NCBI GenBank assembly: GCA_002772745.1
Contig: PFDV01000005.1
Span: forward strand, 197,609-261,608
Reading direction: 5' to 3'
DNA: 64,000 nt
Source of the DNA: Candidatus Peregrinibacteria bacterium CG10_big_fil_rev_8_21_14_0_10_55_24
GTDB lineage: Bacteria > Patescibacteriota > Gracilibacteria > Peribacterales > Peribacteraceae
Under the pieces are notes generated by a model that saw only the letters and a program-made list of their open reading frames with translations, was not told the origin of the DNA and searched no databases. Below, in pieces: positions 40,377-48,496 of this stretch (the stretch's first letter is position 1; each line of letters begins with the position of its first letter). A program made the position numbers and the translations under genes.

Positions 40377-41887
40377 GGGATGAGCGATTCTATCACGGTT
40401 TCCTTCATTCTTCCTACGCAGAGCAGGAGGGATTTTTCTGGGATACGTGCGGTTTCCCCGGCGCGGAAGATCTCCACGGGGTTCCCGTATCCGCGTGCAA
40501 AGGCCTGCGACGTTGTGCGATTGAGAAAGATCACCCGCTCGACGATGGATGCTGCTTGCTCGCCGAGTTCCTCGTGGATGCGGTCCTGCGCTTCCCCGAG
40601 TTCGATCATGCCGCTCGTGAGCAGGATCTTGTGCGCTGCCGGTTGTCCTCTGGCCCATCCCAGCGCAGCCTGGAAGCTCGCGGGGCTTGCATTGTGCGTA
40701 TCGTCGAGGATGGTGGTTTCACGCTCCTCGCGTACCGAAAACGTGTGGAGCATCGGGGAAAAACTTGAGAGTTTTGCTGCGATTTCTTCATCCTTCATTT
40801 CCAGTGCTCGTGCGACAGCGATCGCCAGGAGCACGTTCGTCACGTTGTGCGTTCCGTGGAGTGGAACGGAGTAGCGTGTTGTTCCCACGCGGAAGCGAAT
40901 GCCCTGCGGCGTTTCTTCAATCTCAAACGCTTCGATGTCCACGGGACCGCCGGTTCCTACGAGCACCACGGGGCAGGGAGCTTTGTCCTTGAGTGACGCA
41001 CACAACGAGCAATCGCCGTTGAGGAACGCATGCCCCTCCGGCGGGAGCGCTGCGAGGAGTTCCCCCTTGGCCTGTGAGAGCACTTCCTGTGATCCGAAGA
41101 GGCCGATGTGCTGCGTGCCGATGAAGGTAAGGATGCCGAACTGTGGTTGGACAATGGAACAGAGTAGAGCGATCTCGCCGGGGCGGTATGCCCCCATCTC
41201 TACGATGAGTGTGTCGATGTTCTGGTGAGCGGGAAGCATTTGGGAAAGCCACTGGGAAACGCCCATCTCGGTATTCACATGTGCGGGAGTGGCGAGAGTT
41301 TTCTCCTTTCCCAGAATGTGGGCCAGAAGTTCTTTCGTGGTGCTCTTTCCGACACTCCCCGTGATGCCGATAACCCTGAGGTCGTTCCTCTGTGAGCGCA
41401 CTGCTCGTGCACGGCGCATGACACGCCGCTTGAGGAGGGCATCCGCCGGTTGCCACAGCATCCAGGCGATGAGCAGGAATGCGGGTACAAGGAGCGGTAG
41501 GAAGGGGAGGTGTCGCGGAGAAGTCTCCAGAGCGGCGACAGCGATGAGGAGAGTGCTCGTCATGCACAGTGCGATGGCTTTTTGGGTCCATACAGGTTCA
41601 CGTTGCTTCTTGAGCACGATTTGCAGCGCATTCGCAGCGATGAAGAGCAGCAGGGGAGTGAGCGGCCAGAGGTGTTCGGGCAGCACGCCCACGATGTACG
41701 GTATTCCCGTGAGTGCGAGGAGTGCCGGTCGTGTGACGCCGAACAGTTGACGCAGGATCCCCTCACTCCTCAGGTGCTCGCGCAGGCGATCGGTGCGCCA
41801 TTCCTTCACTTGCCAGAGCGCCGCAAGCGTGCAGAGAGGAGATAGGCTCGCGATGACGACGATGAGGGCGAGAAGACCGGTACTCAT
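40373..41887 (-). CDS. Membrane-anchored MurF-like Mur ligase
   Basis: A 504-residue protein: four to five membrane helices in the first 155 residues, then a Mur ligase with GITGSVGKSTTKELLAHIL (ATP loop, about 172-190), NTEMGVSQWL, HGTHNVTNVLLAIAVA and DDTHNASPASFQAAL (MurF style D-x-x-N-A-x-P). MurF adds D-Ala-D-Ala to the UDP-MurNAc tripeptide. The membrane domain is unusual for MurF but seen in Mur ligase relatives; it may act on a lipid-linked or other substrate. ATGA overlaps on both sides. Confidence 0.85.
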   Translation of the reverse strand: MSTGLLALIVVIASLSPLCTLAALWQVKEWRTDRLREHLRSEGILRQLFGVTRPALLALTGIPYIVGVLPEHLWPLTPLLLFIAANALQIVLKKQREPVWTQKAIALCMTSTLLIAVAALETSPRHLPFLPLLVPAFLLIAWMLWQPADALLKRRVMRRARAVRSQRNDLRVIGITGSVGKSTTKELLAHILGKEKTLATPAHVNTEMGVSQWLSQMLPAHQNIDTLIVEMGAYRPGEIALLCSIVQPQFGILTFIGTQHIGLFGSQEVLSQAKGELLAALPPEGHAFLNGDCSLCASLKDKAPCPVVLVGTGGPVDIEAFEIEETPQGIRFRVGTTRYSVPLHGTHNVTNVLLAIAVARALEMKDEEIAAKLSSFSPMLHTFSVREERETTILDDTHNASPASFQAALGWARGQPAAHKILLTSGMIELGEAQDRIHEELGEQAASIVERVIFLNRTTSQAFARGYGNPVEIFRAGETARIPEKSLLLCVGRMKETVIESLIP

Positions 41888-42612
41888 GCGTGTTCAATGA
41901 TACTCCGTATGCGCTGCGCGATCTCCTGTGCCTTGTCGCGGTGCACGCGATGACGCACATGGGGATAGGTGTGGAGCGTGCTCTGTGCGATTTCCTGCTG
42001 CATGATCCGTGCGTCTTCCAACGGAGTCATCGTATCCTCTTCGCCCCAGAAGATGTCGGTGGGAACGGCGATCTCCTTGAGCAGAGGCCGCAGATCTTCC
42101 GCGGTCACCCGTTCCATCGTCGCACGCATCCTTGGCGACGCACACTCGTAATCGTGGACATGCAGGATCTTGTAGAGGATCTTTTTCGCGGGGTTCTGCA
42201 GTGCTCGCAGCGGCGGAAAACTCAGGAGTATCTTGCCGCTCTTGGCCATGGCCATACCCAGCAGCTGTTTGGCGGGTTGATCGTGCTTGATACCAGCTGC
42301 GGCGCAGAGAAGCAGGTGGCTGATCGTGAGCTTCCTGCGTGCAGCGAGCTTGATGGCGATGCGCCCGCCGAAGGAGTGTCCCAGAAGAATACGATTGTGC
42401 GGTAATTCCGAGCAGTGCTTCTCCACCCATGCGCTGACCCAATCGGCGTAGTCGTCCACGGACCAGGGGCAAGGAGGCTCGGGTTCCCCTCCGAACCCCG
42501 GCAGATCCGGTGTGAGTATTTCGATAGGCGCTCCCTTCAATGCCTCCCGGAGTTCCGTGAAGGATTCTTTTGACCCGCCCCATCCATGTAAGCAGAGAAG
42601 CGTTGCATTCAT
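41884..42612 (-). CDS. Alpha/beta hydrolase
   Basis: A 242-residue hydrolase: oxyanion segment LCLHGWGGSKESF, nucleophile elbow LLGHSFGGRIAI (GxSxG, Ser at about 93), acid near EEDTMTPLEDAR and the His near HVRHRVHRDKAQE. First gene of the four-gene envelope operon. Start at 42612, 9 nt after TATGAT. Substrate unknown. Confidence 0.85.
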   Translation of the reverse strand: MNATLLCLHGWGGSKESFTELREALKGAPIEILTPDLPGFGGEPEPPCPWSVDDYADWVSAWVEKHCSELPHNRILLGHSFGGRIAIKLAARRKLTISHLLLCAAAGIKHDQPAKQLLGMAMAKSGKILLSFPPLRALQNPAKKILYKILHVHDYECASPRMRATMERVTAEDLRPLLKEIAVPTDIFWGEEDTMTPLEDARIMQQEIAQSTLHTYPHVRHRVHRDKAQEIAQRIRSIIEHA

Positions 42613-42738
42613 ATGCGTTCTATCATAACGGATCAAAAGTATACGGCATGGAGCTGAGGTTTGGTGGACTCTTTTGCGCATTTCTCGACTTTCTCTGTTG
42701 TACTGTGTACAGTTTTGTTTGCTCTTCCCCCTGTTTCC

Positions 42739-43026
42739 ATGTTGCAACGCTTTGCATCGCTCCTCACCTTCGGTGCGCTCCTCTGCAGCTTCGCCGGATC
42801 TGCAGCTGCCTATTTCCCGCGGGATTTCCTCATCATGCCCTCTTCTCCGTTTGCCGTTGAGGAGTCAACCACGGCTCCCGAGGGTTGGCCCAGCTGGATC
42901 GGCCGATTCGGTTCCCGTCTGACGATTCCCACGACTGTCATCAACACCATGCGTAACTTCCTCCAGACGGAAGGTGCAGAAACTGTTGAGGGTTGGCCCA
43001 GCTGGATTGGGCCGTTGTCTCGGTAG
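42739..43026 (+). CDS. Small exported protein with two EGWPSWIG repeats
   Basis: A 95-residue protein with signal peptide (MLQRFASLLTFGALLCSFAGSAAA). The mature part has two copies of EGWPSWIG at about 51-58 and 84-91, each ending close to basic or polar residues. Nothing similar is known to me. It is divergent from the envelope operon. Possibly a secreted peptide or precursor. Confidence 0.6.
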   Translation: MLQRFASLLTFGALLCSFAGSAAAYFPRDFLIMPSSPFAVEESTTAPEGWPSWIGRFGSRLTIPTTVINTMRNFLQTEGAETVEGWPSWIGPLSR

Positions 43027-43181
43027 GCGACTATCCATCCTGCGTCTTTTCTTGTCCCTCCTTAAGGGGCTTGCTACTCTTGATGCACCCTTTGCCACGG
43101 CCCGCCTCCGTACTACGGATTCCGGCGGACGAGTAACTCTGCCGCTTTGCATTCTTGTTCTTTCATTCTCCATCGTTACTT

Positions 43182-43257
43182 GCCACGGTAGCTCAGTTGG
43201 TAGAGCACAGGACTCATAAGCCTGGGGTCGCCGGTTCAATCCCGGCCCGTGGCACCA
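43182..43257 (+). tRNA. tRNA-Met(CAT)
   Basis: Complete cloverleaf: GCCACGG/CCGTGGC, anticodon stem CAGGA/GCCTG region with loop CTCATAA giving CAT, T-arm GCCGG-TTCAATC-CCGGC, encoded CCA. The paired first base (G1-C72) argues for elongator Met, or Ile2 with lysidine, not the initiator. Its CCA is the start of the 100-bp structured repeat. Confidence 0.93.
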
Positions 43258-43353
43258 CGTAAAATCGCGCGCAGCGAAGCGAGCAGAGATTTTACGTGGG
43301 ACGTGGCGGCGAAGCCGCTTTACGTCCCTGCGCGCGATCACGTGGCGCCGCCA
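43255..43353 (+). repeat. Structured repeat abutting tRNA-Met CCA
   Basis: Second copy of the element at 22081-22180. It begins with the CCA of tRNA-Met (CCACGTAAAAT) and has arm ATTTTACGTGG, hairpin GCGGC-GAA-GCCGC, and outer pairing ATCGCGCGCAG/CTGCGCGCGAT. Compared with the other copy, T-A became C-G in the outer stem and A-T became G-C in the inner hairpin, so the fold is kept. Confidence 0.85.
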
Positions 43354-43436
43354 CTACATCCAATACATCAATTGCTCTTCCACAAGCGAGAAGCGCCTTT
43401 ACGCGACTTCAAACTATTCCGCTACAATGTTCTGCT

Positions 43437-43496
43437 ATGTATCACGTCTACCTCATCGAAAGCGAGCCGAAAAGCAGACTCCCCGAGCCCAAGTGA
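43437..43496 (+). pseudogene. Possible truncated GIY-YIG gene near tRNA-Met
   Basis: A 19-codon frame MYHVYLIESEPKSRLPEPK. The first nine residues match the start of GIY-YIG proteins (compare MYYVYVVQN at 63206), but the YIG half is missing. TACAAT lies 8 nt before the ATG, the same position as the TATACT before the intact gene at 13482. The rest of 43354-43726 holds no convincing gene. A chance match is possible. Confidence 0.3.
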
Positions 43497-43726
43497 ACCT
43501 TCTGCCAACACCCTGCGATAGAGATCCGGGTGATGAACGTGGATATCTTGCTGCCTTTCACCGCCGACCTGTACGTCTGCGATTTCCAACAGGCCACGCG
43601 CTGTTTGTTCAATGCGATTCATTTGAAAAATAGCTTAGCAGTTTGCAAATAGAGAGGCACTATCACACCTCTCGCACGAGATAATGTTGTTGAGAGCACG
43701 CGCTACCATCGGTGTTTCATCCCTCA

Positions 43727-44011
43727 TCACTTCGACTTTTGTTCATACTTCTTCTGCATTTCCACGTGCTTCCACCAGGGATACGGAGTTTGGTCGCCAC
43801 CCGTCATCCAGAAGAACAGCATCCTGCAGAAGAGTAGAGCCATGTAGAAGATGACAATGAGTGTGAGGAACCCCGCGAGCGTCCAGACATCCTCCAGCGC
43901 GACTTTGTTCTGAAGGAAGGCGACGAAGAAACCTACGACTACCAAGGCGACTATAAGAGCTTCTCCGAAGGTGTTGCGGCTTACCAGACGAGGATTGTGA
44001 GAATTCTCCAT
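43727..44011 (-). CDS. Small two-helix membrane protein
   Basis: A 94-residue protein (MENSHNPRLVSRNTFGEALIVAL...) with two helices (about 15-35 and 45-70) and a basic tail with aromatic residues (YPWWKHVEMQKKYEQKSK). No family recognised. The start at the internal Met removes a polar, improbable leader. Confidence 0.5.
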   Translation of the reverse strand: MENSHNPRLVSRNTFGEALIVALVVVGFFVAFLQNKVALEDVWTLAGFLTLIVIFYMALLFCRMLFFWMTGGDQTPYPWWKHVEMQKKYEQKSK

Positions 44012-44141
44012 ATCGGGCAGCGTATCGGAATCCGGTCTTCCAAGAAAGTGAGATTTCTCTCTTATCATGCCAGCAGCGACATTGGAGCACGGTCAATGTT
44101 TACAGATGTCATTTCCACTTCTGTCAGATCGTTCAACCAAG

Positions 44142-44170
44142 TTGACATAAATATACATAAATTGTAATTT
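44142..44170 (+). promoter_or_regulatory. Sigma-70 promoter of tyrA
   Basis: TTGACA (44142-44147), a 17-nt spacer, TAATTT (44165-44170). The best -35/-10 pair seen in the window. The -10 ends 6 nt before the ATG at 44177, predicting a leaderless mRNA and arguing against the ATG at 44171. Confidence 0.7.
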
Positions 44171-44176
44171 ATGCAC

Positions 44177-45301
44177 ATGCCAGAGACCTCATCGCTAGAC
44201 GGGAAAATGTTGACCGTGATCGGTGGAGGTCGCGGATGGGGTGCGAAGATCGTGCAAGCAGGAAAGCAAGCTGCTGCAGAAGTGAGCATCATCGAACAAG
44301 ACACAGACAACAGCACTCGCAATGATCGCATCCGTCACGCTGACAGTGTCTTTTTCGCAGCTCCTGATACCGAGATACCGAACATTCTCCGTGACACGCG
44401 CAAGCTCCTTGGAGGGAAGCGCGTCCTCGACTGTGCCTCAAACAAGGGGCCGTTCGAGAAGATGCTTCTTGAGATTTCGGAGGAAGCAAGCACCTGCTCC
44501 ACGCACCCTCTCGTCCGCCCTGAAACTCCCACGCGTGGGCAGAATGTCCTCATCATGCCCATAGGAGCAGGGGCTCAACGCGCAACTGAAGATGCCGAAG
44601 CAATCTACCGTGGGATGGAGATGCAACTGCGGCGTTTTGATTTCAAGCGCCACGGAGACTTCATGGCTGTTGTGCAGTTCCTTCCTCACCTCATTCAACG
44701 CACGCTCATTGCGGCACTTGGGAAAGTATTGGGTGAACAAGGTCTTTCGCTCGATCAGATTGCAGACATCGCTCCGGCAAACTTTGGAATGACAGAGATG
44801 GGCATGGGTCGGGTGGCAATCCAACGACCAGATGTATCGGCTGGCATAATGGCGGAAGCATTCAAATCTGAACTTGGGCGACGAATTCATGCAATCGTAT
44901 CAGAGACTTTGGAACAGATAGCTCGCATCGGCACCGATCGTGCAGCGCTGATTGAATTCGCGACAACAGGAGTGCATCGTCTCGATCAATCAGGAGAATG
45001 GAGAAAAGCAATGAACCCACTGACAGATACGGCAATAGAAGCGAGAGGAAATTTCAATCTCCGCTCATTCGTGCTTATCGTTGAAGAAGACAAACCCGGT
45101 CTTCTTGCTCAAATTGCTTCGCTCCTCGCTAGTTTCGGTCTCAACATGAATGCCATTCACTCGCATAGTTTGGAACGTGAGCAAGGTCGTGGCGTGAGAT
45201 TCCATATCGGAGTGGATCAAAAAGATGCCGACTGGGAAGCTCTTGCTCGTGCGTGTGCTGATCGCGGTTGGCAATTTACACGAACCAACCAAGGACATTA
45301 G
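44177..45301 (+). CDS. tyrA: Prephenate dehydrogenase-like protein with ACT domain
   Basis: A 374-residue protein: Rossmann start LTVIGGGRGWGAKIVQAG, DSVFFAAPDTEIPNIL, STHPLVRPET, the helical TyrA dimer domain with THPLV and HGDFMAVVQFLPHL, and an ACT domain at about 290-365 (FVLIVEEDKPGLLAQIASLLASFGLNMNAIHSHSLE). TyrA converts prephenate (or arogenate) for tyrosine synthesis, with the ACT domain sensing amino acid. No other aromatic-pathway gene is present, and its base composition is lower in GC, so transfer or a changed role is plausible. Confidence 0.85.
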   Translation: MPETSSLDGKMLTVIGGGRGWGAKIVQAGKQAAAEVSIIEQDTDNSTRNDRIRHADSVFFAAPDTEIPNILRDTRKLLGGKRVLDCASNKGPFEKMLLEISEEASTCSTHPLVRPETPTRGQNVLIMPIGAGAQRATEDAEAIYRGMEMQLRRFDFKRHGDFMAVVQFLPHLIQRTLIAALGKVLGEQGLSLDQIADIAPANFGMTEMGMGRVAIQRPDVSAGIMAEAFKSELGRRIHAIVSETLEQIARIGTDRAALIEFATTGVHRLDQSGEWRKAMNPLTDTAIEARGNFNLRSFVLIVEEDKPGLLAQIASLLASFGLNMNAIHSHSLEREQGRGVRFHIGVDQKDADWEALARACADRGWQFTRTNQGH

Positions 45302-45614
45302 TCATTTGGTGGCAGATGAAGTTTTGCTCTCAAAAGATACCATCCTGTGACTCTCTTGTACCATTCGACTCGGCCCTTCGGGCCTTGCTCATGGTCCTCG
45401 CGCTCTGGCGCTCGGGCCACGACTTCGCCGAATCGAATGACAGTGAGCGAACGAAGTGAGTCGAACTGCCCTTCCTCTCGCTCATGGCAGAGTCCTGTTG
45501 TGTTTTTTGATACGGGAAATGTGCCCCGCATCGTTCCTTGCTCCGAATTGGGCTTGCGCACCGTTTCTTGCTGAGCGTACGATGGGCTCCCGTTTTTCTC
45601 TTTCCCCTTTTTTT
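45302..45614. other. Intergenic region rich in palindromes
   Basis: No gene seen. It holds an ACCATTCGACTC-GGCCCTTCGGGCC-TTGCTCATGGT element at 45360-45395 and degenerate GAGTCGAA/TTCGACTC pieces up to about 45490. The stretch 45496-45614 is without clear signals; a promoter for the next gene must be here but I see none that is convincing. Confidence 0.5.
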
Positions 45615-46055
45615 ATGAAACCTATGAAGCTGTTCGCAAGTCTTGCAATTTTGGGTCTCCTTTCCGCCTGCACGCTCTCCGTTGGTGTTGATCGCGACGA
45701 AGATACAGAGAAAGACGGTGAAGAGGTGATGGATGACATGGAGCATGAGGGCATGATGGAGGATGACGAAGCGATGGAAGATGGAGGAATGATGGAGGAC
45801 GACGAAGTGACGGAAGACGAAGGCACGGTAGAAGATGACACAGTCGTAGAGGACGAAGGCACGACAGGAGATGACGATGCCGCAACGGAAGGCGAAGAGC
45901 CGGCAGCAGAGGAGGGGACTGATGATGCGGCTACGGAGGAGGGTACACAGAGCAGCCCCGCCGTGGAGGTCGATGTCGAAGTGGATGTCGGTGCCGAAGA
46001 AGGCGCATCTACATCTTCCGCTGCAGCAGAGGAAGATGCAGCAGTGCAAGAATAA
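45615..46055 (+). CDS. Acidic repetitive lipoprotein
   Basis: A 146-residue lipoprotein (LAILGLLSAC lipobox, Cys about 19). The mature part is almost only D, E, G, T, A and M, with repeats such as MMEDDE and EDEG, and a valine-rich VEVDVEVDVGAEE part. It is probably disordered, calcium- or cation-binding, and surface exposed. A strong hairpin terminator follows. Confidence 0.65.
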   Translation: MKPMKLFASLAILGLLSACTLSVGVDRDEDTEKDGEEVMDDMEHEGMMEDDEAMEDGGMMEDDEVTEDEGTVEDDTVVEDEGTTGDDDAATEGEEPAAEEGTDDAATEEGTQSSPAVEVDVEVDVGAEEGASTSSAAAEEDAAVQE

Positions 46056-46068
46056 TGGTGTACTTAGA

Positions 46069-46135
46069 ACAGTGTCATGGTGAGCCCTTCGACCATACTC
46101 AGGACGGGCTCCGTCAAATCATGACACTGTTTTTG
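46069..46135. terminator. Two-way hairpin terminator made of a dispersed palindrome
   Basis: AACAGTGTCATG...CATGACACTGTT form a 12-bp outer stem with TTTTTG after it, and an inner GAGCCC/GGGCTC stem. The inner part (ATGGTGAGCCCTTCGACCAT) belongs to the ACCAT/ATGGT palindrome family. It lies between convergent genes (stops at 46055 and 46141). Confidence 0.75.
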
Positions 46136-46140
46136 TGTGC

Positions 46141-47310
46141 TCACTGAGCAAGATCGTTCTCAAGCGCCTTGATCCACGCAGCCACGGCGTGTTGTGTGTG
46201 ATCCACGCGCAGCTCGGGATTGGTGATGGACTGGCGCACGCCGCCAGCCGCAAGGGGATCCGTGCGGCCATCTGCGGTGTACTCGTCGCCGGTCATCTGC
46301 AGCTCACGGACAAAGGCCGTCCCCAGGCGAATGGCCTCTGCGTACCCCTGTGTGCGTTCCTCGTCGCCAACGCTCTTGGCTAGTTTGTATGCGTCGTTGA
46401 TCCCTTCCAGGTAACTTGCGGTGGAGATCGTCGGTGCACTGATGTATCTGCGTGTTCCCGTGGCAGGATTCGTCCCTTGTTTCTGGAAGGTGAGCATCCA
46501 GTCGGTCATTTCAAAGACGAAGTCACGCACCTGTGGATCGGGTGTGCTGCGGTAGAGCCGTGAGAGTGCCTGTGCGTGCCATGGGATGAACGCGAGGGTC
46601 TTGTTCCCTCGCCAGTACTCGCGGTAGTACGGGAAGGACCGCTCCACGGCTTCGCGGTAGCGCTCAGCGCCCGTTTCTTCGTAGAGTGCCATCAGGGCCA
46701 GATTCGCTTCGCCGGGATAGTAATCCACTCCTGTTGCTTGATCGGAATGGAAGTAGGTTGCGTACGATCCGTCCCTGCGTTGCTGGTGCAGGATGCCTTC
46801 GGCAAGGAGGCTCATGAGCTCCGTGCGATCGGGGATGTCCTCCAGGTTGAGGAGCGCAAGGATGAGGAAGGCGTTAAAGCCGAGCTTGTGCTTGTTTGCG
46901 ATGTCCACATACGCATACCCCTCCGGGTCTTTTATGATAAAGGCGCGGAAAAATTCGATGCCGTTCTCGGCGAGCTTGGCAAAGCGTTCGTCTCCCGTAA
47001 ATCGGTGGAGCTCCGTGATACTCCAGAGCGCTCCGGCAATCCGAAGGCTGTTTCTTCCTGTATGGGGTTGCTGTTCGTTCGGCCAGTAGCCGTAGTGGAG
47101 GAATTCCTCTTCGTCTGCATGACGGAGGAACCATGTACCAGCCTGGGTGACAGAGTGCTCGGTGTCCGGCTGTATCTCCTCGTCGCTGCGATCAGCAAAG
47201 GTGTTGGGCTGGGGTTCCTCTTTCGGCATGCACGAGGAAACCCGTGCAGCGAGCACCAGGAGGAACATTGCGAGGATGACGATGCGGACGGTGCGGGCTC
47301 GATTGATCAC
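46141..47310 (-). CDS. Exported protein, predicted alpha/alpha-toroid fold
   Basis: A 389-residue protein, GTG start, N-terminal signal (IVILAMFLLVLAARVSSC; possibly a lipoprotein). The rest is helical with repeating hairpins (SLRIAGALWSITELHRFTGDERFAKLAENGIEFF..., GFNAFLILALLNLED..., GEANLALMALYEETGAERYREAVERSFPYYREYW), as in six-hairpin glycosidases, C5-epimerases or similar toroids. Catalytic residues cannot be assigned, so the substrate, perhaps a surface glycan, is unknown. Confidence 0.65.
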   Translation of the reverse strand: MINRARTVRIVILAMFLLVLAARVSSCMPKEEPQPNTFADRSDEEIQPDTEHSVTQAGTWFLRHADEEEFLHYGYWPNEQQPHTGRNSLRIAGALWSITELHRFTGDERFAKLAENGIEFFRAFIIKDPEGYAYVDIANKHKLGFNAFLILALLNLEDIPDRTELMSLLAEGILHQQRRDGSYATYFHSDQATGVDYYPGEANLALMALYEETGAERYREAVERSFPYYREYWRGNKTLAFIPWHAQALSRLYRSTPDPQVRDFVFEMTDWMLTFQKQGTNPATGTRRYISAPTISTASYLEGINDAYKLAKSVGDEERTQGYAEAIRLGTAFVRELQMTGDEYTADGRTDPLAAGGVRQSITNPELRVDHTQHAVAAWIKALENDLAQ

Positions 47311-47334
47311 GGAGTGTGCGGGACAGTGAACACA

Positions 47335-48336
47335 TTATCCCCTCCAACCGATGTATGCGATGTACGCAATGTAGCCGATAAGGAGCAAGGCTCCTTCCCA
47401 CCGGCGGATGATGAAGTCCCTCTGTTGCTGCCACCACAGGAAGAGTCTCTTGTGTGCAGCGCCATTGTGGACGATGAAGAAGAGGAAGAGTGTTGAGAGG
47501 ATGACGATGAGGAGGTCGAAGTTGAGTGCAGGCTGGAAGGGGAGGGGTTTGATGACCGAACTCAAGCCGAGGATCCAGAGGATGTTGAAGATGTTGCTTC
47601 CGACGATGTTTCCCACGGCGATGTCTGCCTTGCCCTTGTGGGCGGCCACCGCGGAGGCGGCGAGCTCGGGGAGCGAAGTTCCCACGGCAACGACCGTGAG
47701 ACCGATGAGGGATTCACTGATACCTAGTGCCAGTGCGATCGTTACCGCACCGTCCACGGCGAGTTTTGCTCCAATGACGAGTCCCCCAATACCAACGAAG
47801 AAGAGGGTCAATGCGAACCAAACGGATTGTGTCGGCATGGTGAACTCCTCGTGATTCTCCTCCTGAACGTGCCGGATGCCGAACGTGTAGTAGAGGAATA
47901 TCACGAAGAACGCCATGAAGGCCAGACCATCGCCTCTCCCCAGTTCCGAGATCACATACCCGTCAATCAAGCGGTCGTTGGCCATCACGAAGAGGACAAC
48001 GCTCGCAAGCAGGCAGAAGGGGATTTCCTTGAGTACGGTGGAACGCTGCACGGCCAGAGGAGCGATCATTGCGCTTATGCCAAGGATCAAAAGGACATTG
48101 GCGATGTTGCTTCCCACAACGTTTCCGATAGCGATTGCCGCGTTGCCCTGGATGCTGGCAATGATGTTCACGACAAGCTCCGGTGCCGAGGTGCCGAAGG
48201 AAACCACGGTAAGCCCGATGACGAGGTCGGAGATCTTCAATCTCCGTGCAATGCTCGAAGCACCTTCCACCAGCCAATTGGCACCCTTGATAAGGAGGAC
48301 GAATCCGGCAACGAGGGAGAGGAGAGCCAGGAGCAT
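47335..48336 (-). CDS. CaCA family Na+/Ca2+ antiporter (YrbG-like)
   Basis: A 333-residue membrane exchanger with two inverted halves, each with an alpha repeat: GLTVVSFGTSAPELVVNIIASIQGNAAIAIGNVVGSNIANVLLILG and GLTVVAVGTSLPELAASAVAAHKGKADIAVGNIVGSNIFNILWILG. TACACT lies 7 nt before the ATG at 48336. The end of the gene is a 9-bp tandem repeat (ATGTATGCG, ATGTACGCA, ATGTAGCCG) read as IGYIAYIAYIG. Confidence 0.93.
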   Translation of the reverse strand: MLLALLSLVAGFVLLIKGANWLVEGASSIARRLKISDLVIGLTVVSFGTSAPELVVNIIASIQGNAAIAIGNVVGSNIANVLLILGISAMIAPLAVQRSTVLKEIPFCLLASVVLFVMANDRLIDGYVISELGRGDGLAFMAFFVIFLYYTFGIRHVQEENHEEFTMPTQSVWFALTLFFVGIGGLVIGAKLAVDGAVTIALALGISESLIGLTVVAVGTSLPELAASAVAAHKGKADIAVGNIVGSNIFNILWILGLSSVIKPLPFQPALNFDLLIVILSTLFLFFIVHNGAAHKRLFLWWQQQRDFIIRRWEGALLLIGYIAYIAYIGWRG

Positions 48337-48360
48337 TGCGGGGAGTGTAGCGTAGGTGCG

Positions 48361-48416
48361 GAAGGTAAGAAAGGTTTGGTGGGTCAGGGAGGTTAAGGAG
48401 GTCAGGAAGGTTTGAA
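48361..48416. repeat. AGG(A/T)AGGTT-type short tandem array
   Basis: Purine-rich repeats with a period of about 8-9 bp (GGTTTGGTGGGTCAGGGAGGTTAAGGAGGTCAGGAAGG) just upstream of the CaCA antiporter promoter. Another of the short tandem arrays found at gene borders in this window. Confidence 0.5.
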
Positions 48417-48496
48417 GCCTCTCTGCCCTCACGCAACTTCTCAAACGTTGTCCTGTACCTGCTTGAGCTCCGTTCCCTTTCCGTTACCATAGAGGT

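Noticed and set aside
43422-43622. 66-residue frame on the minus strand
   Set aside because: No promoter, no motif, and it covers the GIY-YIG-like N-terminus on the other strand.
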